From contig JBKDNL010000201.1 of NCBI GenBank assembly GCA_046343415.1, positions 1 through 8,023 of the forward strand: DNA of 8,023 nt, read 5' to 3'. The notes under the pieces are model-generated. The model ran no database searches. It saw nothing but the letters and a program-made list of their open reading frames with translations, and was not told the origin of the DNA. The position numbers and the translations under genes were made by a program. Numbering within the stretch: position 1 is the first letter of the stretch; the number at the start of each line of letters is the position of its first letter. Below, piece by piece: positions 1-8,023 of this stretch. The stretch is from JALHMQ01 sp020248785 (lineage in GTDB: Bacteria; Pseudomonadota; Gammaproteobacteria; Burkholderiales; Burkholderiaceae_F).

Positions 1-1
1 C

Positions 2-106
2 CAGCAGCGCTACGAGGAGCAGCAGCGCCAACGCAGCATCGCCGCACTCAAACGCCGCGCCGCTGCGCTGGGATTCCAGATCAACCCCGTGGGAACGGCC
101 GCATGA
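2..106 (+). CDS. C-terminal end of an unidentified protein (partial, 5' end outside window)
   Basis: An open frame enters from the left edge and ends at TGA 104-106, giving 34 residues that start QQRYEEQQRQRS and end GFQINPVGTAA. The segment is rich in Gln, Arg and Glu and looks helical, then ends in a short Ala/Gly tail. The 'LKRRAAALGFQ' stretch is loosely reminiscent of the C-terminal tails of some insertion-sequence transposases, but 34 residues cannot settle identity and I do not assign a function. Only 44 bp separate its stop from the adaptor start at 151, and I see no convincing sigma-70 promoter in that gap. The efflux operon may therefore be transcribed from upstream, through or from this gene. 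Confidence 0.5.
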   Translation, partial: QQRYEEQQRQRSIAALKRRAAALGFQINPVGTAA

Positions 107-133
107 AATCAGCCGTCCTCAGTTTTGTTTCTT

Positions 134-140
134 AAGAGAG
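134..140 (+). promoter_or_regulatory. Shine-Dalgarno for the RND adaptor gene
   Basis: The purine run AAGAGAG lies 10 nt before the ATG at 151. It supports that ATG, which is also the one that gives the protein an N-terminal export signal. Confidence 0.5.
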
Positions 141-150
141 ATCGAACGCC

Positions 151-1233
151 ATGCCCCGCCTGACCCCCATCGCCGTCGCGCTCGCCCAGTTGGCCGCAGG
201 TGGCGGCCTGGCGGGCGCCGTCGCCCTCGCCTCGGATGGACAGCCGGCCGCGCGGGCCGCGGCGCCCACGCCGGCGAAGGCAACGGCGGTCGCGCAGCGA
301 CGCGTCGTGCCCAGCTACTACGTGGCCGATGCCGCCATCGAGGCGGTGCGCCGGGCCACCATGTCGGCGCAGATTGCGGGGCAGGTCACGCACTTCTTCG
401 TCGACGCCGGCGACCGCGTCAAGCGCGGCCAGGTGCTGGCGCGCATCGACTCGCGCGACGTCGACGCGCAGGCCGCTGCCGGCAGCGCGCAGGTGGCGCA
501 GGCACAGGCCAATCTTGCCGCCGCGCAGCTCAATTACGACCGCAGCGCCAATCTGGTGAAGCAGAACTTCCTGTCCCAGGCCGCGCTCGACAAGGCAGAG
601 GCGGAGCTGAAGACGGCGCGCGCGGCAGTCGACTTGGCCCGCGCGACGCAGGCGCAGTCGAGCACGGCGCGCGGCTACAGCGAGGTGCGCGCGCCGATCG
701 ATGGTGTGGTCACCCGCCGCTTGCTGGAGCTGGGCGAGCTCGCGCAGCCCGGCAAACCGATCCTTGAACTGCACGATCCGCAGGCGCTGCGTGCCACGGG
801 CAGCGTGCCGCAAATGGTGCTGGCCGCCGTCACGGGGGCCAGCGCGACGACGGCGCCGGTGCGTGTGGAGTTGCCCACCCTTGGAACGAGCGTCACCGCC
901 ACCCGCGTCACGGTGCTGCCGGCGGCCGATGCGCGCCTGCTCTCCACCCAGGTGCGCGCGGAGCTGCCATCCCCGCTGCCCGCCGGCGTCATGCCCGGCG
1001 TGACGGCCAAGCTGTGGCTGCCCACAGGCCAGGCCGAGAAGCTCGTGATTCCGGTGGCCGCCGTGGTGCGACGGGGCGAGCTGACCGCGACCCATGTGGT
1101 GCAGCCTGACGGCCGCATGCTGCTGCGCCAGCTGCGCGTGGGTGACACCAGCGACGGCCAGGTCGAAGTGCTGGCGGGCCTGGCCGAAGGCGAGCGTGTG
1201 GCGCTCGATCCGCTGCGGACCGCGCGGCAGTAG
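151..1233 (+). CDS. RND efflux periplasmic adaptor (membrane fusion protein)
   Basis: A 360-residue periplasmic adaptor, which in this family links an inner-membrane RND pump to an outer-membrane channel. The N-terminus has a hydrophobic Ala/Leu/Gly segment (about 6-28) followed by an Ala/Pro-rich stretch, consistent with a Sec signal or membrane anchor; there is no clear lipobox. The first half of the biotinyl-lipoyl-like domain is at about 72-99 (AGQV...VDAGDRVKRGQVLARID). An Ala/Gln-rich alpha-helical hairpin spans about 100-170. The second lipoyl half is at about 179-207 (VRAPIDGVVTRRLLELGELAQPGKPI). A beta-barrel region (about 210-290) and a membrane-proximal domain (about 299-355, ending LAEGERVAL) follow. 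Length and domain order are normal for the family. The permease starts 9 bp downstream, so the two are almost certainly co-translated. Substrate cannot be read from the sequence. Confidence 0.93.
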   Translation: MPRLTPIAVALAQLAAGGGLAGAVALASDGQPAARAAAPTPAKATAVAQRRVVPSYYVADAAIEAVRRATMSAQIAGQVTHFFVDAGDRVKRGQVLARIDSRDVDAQAAAGSAQVAQAQANLAAAQLNYDRSANLVKQNFLSQAALDKAEAELKTARAAVDLARATQAQSSTARGYSEVRAPIDGVVTRRLLELGELAQPGKPILELHDPQALRATGSVPQMVLAAVTGASATTAPVRVELPTLGTSVTATRVTVLPAADARLLSTQVRAELPSPLPAGVMPGVTAKLWLPTGQAEKLVIPVAAVVRRGELTATHVVQPDGRMLLRQLRVGDTSDGQVEVLAGLAEGERVALDPLRTARQ

Positions 1234-1242
1234 GGACTGGCG

Positions 1243-4655
<3,413 letters not shown>

Positions 4656-4659
<4 letters not shown>

Positions 4660-4871
4660 CCATCGACCGCCTGATCCGCATCTTCGCCGGCAGCTTCATC
4701 CTCATCAGCCTGGCGCTTGGCGTGCCGGCCAGCCCGCTGTTCGTCTCGCAGTGGTGGCTGGCGTTTACAGCCTTCGTTGGCGCCAACCTGCTCCAGTACG
4801 GCTTCACCAACCTGTGCCCGCTCGCCTGGATCCTCAAGCGTCTTGGCGTGCCGGTCACGCAGCCAGCCTGA
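4656..4871 (+). CDS. DUF2892 / YgaP-family small membrane protein
   Basis: A 71-residue integral membrane protein with two hydrophobic helices (about 8-24 and 33-50) joined by a short PASPLF loop. It ends in the DUF2892 hallmark GFTNLCPLAWILKRLG, with Cys54-Pro55 at the end of helix 2. In E. coli YgaP the same module is the C-terminal membrane part of a rhodanese, and stand-alone copies are common in persulfide- and metal-stress operons. Here it stands alone, overlapping the permease stop by 4 bp and sitting 7 bp before a CsoR-like repressor. A separate rhodanese is encoded about 500 bp downstream. The biochemical role of the family is poorly defined. A membrane partner for sulfur transfer, possibly using Cys54, is inference. 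Confidence 0.88.
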
Positions 4872-4878
4872 GGCGCGC

Positions 4879-5151
4879 ATGAGCGATGACGTTGACAGCG
4901 CCAAACGCGCGCTGGTGCTGCGGTTGAAGCGCGCTGAAGGCCAGTTGCGCGGCGTGCAGGCGATGATCGAGGGCGGTGCGGATTGCGAGGCGATCGCCAC
5001 CCAGCTCGCGGCCGCCCGCAAGGCGCTCGACAATGCCTTCTTCGAACTGATGGCCTGCGCCATCGAGCACCCGCGACTGGGCGGCGGCAAGGGCGAGAAA
5101 ACCGAAGCGCGCGCGCGCCGCGTGGCCCGCGCACTGGCGCGGCTGGGCTGA
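4879..5151 (+). CDS. CsoR/RcnR/FrmR-family (DUF156) transcriptional repressor with atypical ligand positions
   Basis: A 90-residue all-helical DUF156 protein. This family forms homo-oligomers that release DNA on binding Cu(I), Ni/Co, formaldehyde or persulfide. The helix-1 motif LKRAEGQLRGVQAMIE (16-31) and the helix-2 stretch ADCEAIATQLAAARKAL (34-50) are typical. From memory, it aligns without gaps to M. tuberculosis CsoR, whose ligands are Cys36, His61 and Cys65. Cys36 is kept, but position 61 is Ala and 65 is Pro, while Cys60 and His64 occur one residue earlier. A basic tail (KGEKTEARARRVARALARLG) follows. The ATG at 4879 has GAGG about 5 nt upstream and gives the usual family length. As the last gene of the apparent adaptor-permease-DUF2892 operon, it probably autoregulates that operon. 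The effector is uncertain: a thiol-reactive or persulfide signal and a metal are both possible. Confidence 0.9.
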   Translation: MSDDVDSAKRALVLRLKRAEGQLRGVQAMIEGGADCEAIATQLAAARKALDNAFFELMACAIEHPRLGGGKGEKTEARARRVARALARLG

Positions 5152-5256
5152 CGCGAAAGACATCACCGGTTCGGCGCGCCGTGACTCCGCACTACTGACC
5201 CGGCAAGCGCGAAGTTGAACATGGGTTCGGAAAGCACCGAGACAATCCCACGTTGA

Positions 5257-5286
5257 ACGTCGTCCCCACGCAGGCGGGGACGACGT
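5257..5286. repeat. G/C-tract palindrome (REP-like element, terminator or operator candidate)
   Basis: An 11-bp perfect inverted repeat (ACGTCGTCCCC / GGGGACGACGT) flanks an 8-nt loop, ACGCAGGC. With one bulge the arms extend outward into GTTGA and GAAC, giving a roughly 14-bp imperfect stem. There is no T-run on the 3' side, so it is not a classic intrinsic terminator. Its form resembles dispersed REP-type palindromes of GC-rich Proteobacteria. C-tract/G-tract dyads are also the usual shape of CsoR/RcnR operators, and this one lies between the repressor gene and the rhodanese gene. Confidence 0.7.
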
Positions 5287-5361
5287 GAACGCGATGTTCT
5301 AGTTCATCAGTGCCGACCCGATAACATCCCCGCACGGCCAGTGCGGCCGCTGCAACACGAC

Positions 5362-5367
5362 GGAGAG
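5362..5367 (+). promoter_or_regulatory. Shine-Dalgarno for the rhodanese gene
   Basis: GGAGAG lies 8 nt before the ATG at 5376. It is a strong match and fixes the start just ahead of the signal peptide. Confidence 0.7.
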
Positions 5368-5375
5368 CAAGCACG

Positions 5376-6416
5376 ATGCAACCGAACACCCTCGATCCCG
5401 TCCGCTGGCTGAGCGGACTCCTGATGCTGCTGGCCGGTCTGCTTCTCACCGCACCGACGCAAAGCGGCGCGCAGACCGGCACGCAGGCGAGCAGCAACAT
5501 CGTCGACACTGCGTTCGTGCGTGAGGCGATCGCCCGCGGCGCACTGCTGTGGGACGCGCGCGACGAGGCGAGCTTCCTGCGCGGCCACATCCCGGGCGCG
5601 GTGAACCTCGGCTCGGCCACCGAAGAGCTGCGCGAACCGAACACCGAGGACTACCTGCCGCTGCCGCAGCTCGAAAAGCTCATGGGCCAGGCCGGCCTCG
5701 ATCTGGACCGCGAGATCATCGTGTACGCCCAGCGTGGCGCCTCGGTCGCGTACTTTGCGCAGCTCACGCTGCGTAACTTTGGCGCCCCGCGCGCGTTCGT
5801 GTACCACGACGGCATTGACGGCTGGCGCGCTGCGGGCGGCAATGTGGCCACAGAGCGCATTGCAGTCAAGCCTGTTGCGCTGAAGCTCACGCCGCGCTCC
5901 GATCTCACGGTCGACACCAAGACGGTGGTCGCGGCCGTGCGCCAGCCGGGCGTGCAGATCATCGATGCACGCACGCCGCGCGAGTTCCGCGGCGAGGACA
6001 TCCGCGCCATCCGCGGCGGCCATATCCCCGGGGCGGTCAACATCCCGTACGAGCAGAACTGGGTCGACCCGGATGCCATCAACAAGATGCGTCACGGGCA
6101 GATCCGCGACTCCAGCGGCATGTCGCTCAAATCACGCGACGACCTCAAGGCGTTGTATGCGGGCCTCGATCCCAAGAAGGAGACGATCGTGTACTGCCAG
6201 AGCGGCAGTCGCGCGGCCGAGACGGCCACCGTGCTGCAGGATCTCGGCTTTCGCAACGTGCGCGTGTACGACGCCTCGTGGCTCGGTTACGCGGCCACAC
6301 TGAGCGCCCCCGTGGAAAACGAGGTGTTTGTCAACGTCGGCGCGCTGAACGCGCAAATCCGCTCGCTCGAGAACCGGCTCAACGCGCTCGAGGCGCAGTT
6401 GCAGCGGCCTCGTTAG
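5376..6416 (+). CDS. Exported tandem-domain rhodanese (sulfurtransferase) with C-terminal coiled coil
   Basis: A 346-residue sulfurtransferase; rhodaneses carry sulfane sulfur as a Cys persulfide. A hydrophobic core (about 11-28, WLSGLLMLLAGLLLTA) indicates a Sec signal peptide, with cleavage likely near SGAQ or GTQA, so the protein is probably periplasmic. Rhodanese domain 1 (about 40-155) keeps the fold motifs LWDARDEASFLRGHIPGAVNL and DGIDGWRAAGG, but its loop reads VYAQRGAS. Ala118 replaces the catalytic Cys, so it is predicted inactive. Domain 2 (about 165-312) has IIDARTPREF, GGHIPGAVNIPY and an intact CQSGSR loop with Cys274 and Arg279. A heptad-like helix (about 320-345, IRSLENRLNALEAQL) ends the protein. 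An inactive N-terminal plus active C-terminal domain is the usual arrangement in TST/MST enzymes. The loop is not the CRKGVTA or CGSGVTA of classic TST/MST, so substrate preference is open. A hairpin follows the stop. Confidence 0.92.
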   Translation: MQPNTLDPVRWLSGLLMLLAGLLLTAPTQSGAQTGTQASSNIVDTAFVREAIARGALLWDARDEASFLRGHIPGAVNLGSATEELREPNTEDYLPLPQLEKLMGQAGLDLDREIIVYAQRGASVAYFAQLTLRNFGAPRAFVYHDGIDGWRAAGGNVATERIAVKPVALKLTPRSDLTVDTKTVVAAVRQPGVQIIDARTPREFRGEDIRAIRGGHIPGAVNIPYEQNWVDPDAINKMRHGQIRDSSGMSLKSRDDLKALYAGLDPKKETIVYCQSGSRAAETATVLQDLGFRNVRVYDASWLGYAATLSAPVENEVFVNVGALNAQIRSLENRLNALEAQLQRPR

Positions 6417-6423
6417 CCCACGG

Positions 6424-6447
6424 CGCGCAGGCGCGCGTGCCTGCGCG
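6424..6447 (+). terminator. Hairpin just after the rhodanese stop, possible terminator
   Basis: A 9-bp perfect stem (CGCGCAGGC / GCCTGCGCG) with a 6-nt loop starts 8 nt after the TAG at 6414-6416. There is no U-tract downstream (TGCCCTCAAC), so termination would be Rho-assisted or weak. It may instead only stabilise the 3' end. Confidence 0.5.
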
Positions 6448-6452
6448 TGCCC

Positions 6453-6482
6453 TCAACACGGCCGAACCGCGCCCCGTATGCT
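6453..6482 (+). promoter_or_regulatory. Possible sigma-70 promoter for the phospholipase gene
   Basis: TCAACA (6453-6458, 4/6 to the -35 consensus) and TATGCT (6477-6482, 4/6 to the -10 consensus) are separated by 18 bp. Transcription would start near 6489, at the base of the hairpin described next. The match is weak and rests on position and sequence only. Confidence 0.3.
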
Positions 6483-6483
6483 T

Positions 6484-6517
6484 GGGCCGCGGCGCCTGGA
6501 CTGGCGCCGCATTGCCC
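6484..6517 (+). promoter_or_regulatory. Strong hairpin abutting the phospholipase ribosome binding site
   Basis: An 8-bp perfect stem (GCGGCGCC 6489-6496 / GGCGCCGC 6503-6510) encloses the loop TGGACT. An outer 4-bp stem (GGGC 6484-6487 / GCCC 6514-6517) extends it across a small internal loop. The structure ends directly at the GGAG ribosome-binding sequence (6518-6521). It could be a 5'-UTR stabiliser, a translational control element or a second terminator-like hairpin. Confidence 0.5.
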
Positions 6518-6529
6518 GGAGATAGCTTC

Positions 6530-7555
6530 ATGTTCGTTCGTCTTGCGTCGCTTGCGACGCTGCTTGCCTGCGCGCCCATCGTGGCGCCCCTGGCGTTGGA
6601 ACGCAGCCAGCTCGACGTCTGCGCGCGCCTGACCAATGATGCCGAGCGCCTGGCGTGCTTCGACCGCCTGGTGCCACGCCCCACCCCGGCAGCCGATCCG
6701 TCGCAGCAACTGGAGCAGGCCAACAGTGTCATGGTGCCGTCTGCGCCGCTGACCAGCTCGCCGCTGGGCGATCGCTGGGCCATCGGGCTGACCTCCGGTG
6801 AGACGCTGTTCGACATCCGGCCGCACAAGCCGACCTACCTGCTGCCCCTGCGCTACACCGACAGGGTGAACCAGGCGCCAAGGTCACCGACGCAGTCGGT
6901 GGCCGACTTTGGCGACGCGCTCGATGCCAGCGAGGCAAAGTTCCAGATCAGCTTCAAGTTCAAGCTCGCCGACATGACCGACAGCATCGGCGCGTCGCTA
7001 TGGGCCGCCTACACGCAGCAAAGCCAGTGGCAGCTGTACAACGACGAGATCTCCCGGCCGTTCCGCGAGACCAACTACGAGCCCGAGCTGATGCTCGCGT
7101 GGCATCCGGACACGAGCTTCGGCGGTTGGCGCTGGCGGCTGTTCAGCATCGGCCTGGTGCACCAGTCCAACGGCCGCGCCGACCCGCTGTCGCGCTCCTG
7201 GAACCGGCTGTACGCGCAGTTCGGGGTGGAGCGCGGCAACTTCATGGTGCTGGTGCGGCCGTGGTACCGGTTCAAGGAAGACGCGGCCGAGGACAACAAC
7301 CCTGACATCACCGACTTTCTAGGATACGGCGACCTGGTGCTGGCCTGGCGCACCGGTAATCACGTGCTATCGAGCACGGCCCGCCTGAACGCCAACACGG
7401 GCAAGGGCAGCATCGCCGCAACCTGGGGCTTCCCGATGTTCCGCCGCGTCAATGGCTACGTGCAGGTGTTCAGCGGCTATGGCGAGAGCATGATCGACTA
7501 CAACCACTACCAGAACACGATCGGGGTGGGGTTCTCGCTGGCGGACTGGCTTTGA
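6530..7555 (+). CDS. pldA: Outer-membrane phospholipase A (OMPLA, PldA family)
   Basis: A 341-residue outer-membrane beta-barrel enzyme that, in this family, hydrolyses acyl esters of misplaced phospholipids as a calcium-dependent dimer. The active-site block reads VHQSNGRADPLSRSWNRLY: His211, Ser213 and Asn225 match E. coli His142, Ser144 and Asn156 with identical spacing. Arg216 and Ser221 match the calcium-site residues Arg147 and Ser152. Other hallmarks are YTQQSQWQLY, SRPFRETNYEPE, YGDLVLAW and the C-terminal barrel strand YQNTIGVGFSLADWL. Residues 1-22 look like a signal peptide; TLLAC at 10-14 also resembles a lipobox. The mature N-terminus has a Cys-x11-Cys segment (VCARLTNDAERLACFDRL) and a Pro-rich linker, making it about 50 residues longer than E. 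coli PldA. The frame is open back to 6278, but the ATG at 6530 has GGAG 8 nt upstream and begins the signal peptide, so I chose it. Confidence 0.93.
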   Translation: MFVRLASLATLLACAPIVAPLALERSQLDVCARLTNDAERLACFDRLVPRPTPAADPSQQLEQANSVMVPSAPLTSSPLGDRWAIGLTSGETLFDIRPHKPTYLLPLRYTDRVNQAPRSPTQSVADFGDALDASEAKFQISFKFKLADMTDSIGASLWAAYTQQSQWQLYNDEISRPFRETNYEPELMLAWHPDTSFGGWRWRLFSIGLVHQSNGRADPLSRSWNRLYAQFGVERGNFMVLVRPWYRFKEDAAEDNNPDITDFLGYGDLVLAWRTGNHVLSSTARLNANTGKGSIAATWGFPMFRRVNGYVQVFSGYGESMIDYNHYQNTIGVGFSLADWL

Positions 7556-7568
7556 TCTGAAAACGGCT

Positions 7569-7625
7569 TGTCCACCGCCGCGCGCGCTCCTGCATTTGAA
7601 GATACGGCGCGCGCGGCGGTGGACA
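7569..7625. terminator. Perfect 19-bp inverted repeat after the phospholipase gene (probable terminator)
   Basis: The arms 7569-7587 (TGTCCACCGCCGCGCGCGC) and 7607-7625 are exact reverse complements across a 19-nt loop. It begins 14 nt after the TGA at 7553-7555, the expected place for a 3'-end hairpin. No T-run follows on the + side, so it may act with Rho, work in both directions, or be a repeat-type element. The stem is GC-rich and would be very stable. Confidence 0.6.
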
Positions 7626-8023
7626 GACGAGCTCGCGCTGAGTCCACTGATCCTCAAGTCCCCAGATGGGCACACCGACTGATCGCCCACTATGGCACCC
7701 CAGGTCGCCCCCCGCGCCACTTGACGCCGATAACTCTTCCGGTTCGATGAAGTTCGGCTCGGCAGCCGCTTGCGACGACTGGCGCACCGGTGCTCGCAGA
7801 TTCCGTGTCGGCACGGGCCAGCACGAGCCCACCTCAGGTGCTGGATAGGCGACCGCAGGCTCAGACCTGACTTTGACAGTTCCAAGTGACACGTCCTCGT
7901 AAGTGCGCGCAGCACAACGCGTTTCCGGCACCATGCCGCAGAGCCGTGTATCTATGGGGTTTGCCCGGATCAGGCGAGCTTAAGAACGGGCGGCGGAGGA
8001 TTGATCTGCAAGGATTTCAAGCA
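7626..8023. other. Region with no supported gene
   Basis: About 400 bp with lower coding character than the rest of the window. Frames open on both strands are short or overlap each other, and none has a recognisable motif, a good ribosome binding site or consistent third-position G/C bias. A perfect TTGACA (7873-7878) lacks a matching -10 box. On the minus strand the last bases could encode the C-terminus LEILADQSSAARS ending at 7980, but this is too short to call. I see no tRNA, CRISPR or clear insertion-sequence end. Confidence 0.5.

Larger units (their letters stand above)
5152..5375. other. Intergenic region between repressor and rhodanese genes
   Basis: This 224-bp spacer contains the palindrome at 5257-5286. 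Near 5320-5327 there is a weak AT-rich stretch (GATAACAT) that could serve as a -10 element, but no good -35 lies 16-18 nt upstream. I see no small gene here. Whether the rhodanese has its own promoter or is read through from the upstream operon is unresolved. Confidence 0.5.

Noticed and set aside
4717..4878. Upstream extension of the CsoR-like frame into the DUF2892 gene
   Set aside because: The extension is an Arg/Ser/Pro-rich shadow of the DUF2892 gene, and the ATG at 4879 gives the standard family length with GAGG upstream.
6278..6529. Upstream extension of the phospholipase frame overlapping the rhodanese gene
   Set aside because: It would bury the signal peptide inside the protein. 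The ATG at 6530 has a good ribosome binding site and begins the export signal.
7873..7878. Consensus -35 hexamer TTGACA
   Set aside because: No acceptable -10 element 16-18 bp downstream and no gene in a position to use it.
7470..7934. Minus-strand open frames (154 and 182 codons) in the right-hand region
   Set aside because: They overlap each other and run into the pldA gene, with no recognised domain or supporting ribosome binding site. A decayed gene remnant cannot be excluded but is not supported.
7980..8023. C-terminus of a minus-strand gene entering from the right edge (LEILADQSSAARS)
   Set aside because: Only 13 codons are visible, too short to separate from chance.

Overview
The window is GC-rich DNA from a Gram-negative bacterium: it encodes an RND efflux pump, an outer-membrane phospholipase A and exported proteins. 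Codon use with strong G/C at third positions and the gene types point to a betaproteobacterium (Burkholderiales-like). That placement is inference; no rRNA or marker gene is present. All confident genes are on the + strand.

Layout. Bases 2-106 are the last 34 codons of an unidentified gene. Then come a periplasmic adaptor (151-1233), a large RND permease (1243-4659), a two-helix DUF2892/YgaP-type membrane protein (4656-4871) and a small CsoR/RcnR-family repressor (4879-5151). Gaps are 9 bp, a 4-bp ATGA overlap and 7 bp, so these four genes look like one operon. After a 224-bp spacer holding a G/C-tract palindrome (5257-5286) lies an exported tandem rhodanese (5376-6416) with a degenerate first domain, an intact second domain and a C-terminal coiled coil. 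A 113-bp spacer with two hairpins precedes an OMPLA/PldA phospholipase (6530-7555). A perfect 19-bp inverted repeat follows (7569-7625), then about 400 bp with no gene I can support.

How it may work. Adaptor and permease would form an inner-membrane/periplasm efflux unit; no outer-membrane channel is encoded here. DUF2892 and rhodanese modules are fused in E. coli YgaP and recur in persulfide-response operons, and some CsoR-family proteins (CstR) sense persulfides. The combination suggests a reactive-sulfur or thiol/metal stress system coupled to efflux. The CsoR-like protein keeps Cys36 but lacks the usual His61/Cys65 pair and instead has Cys60 and His64, one position earlier. That is the most distinctive molecular feature here. 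The phospholipase seems to be a separate unit.
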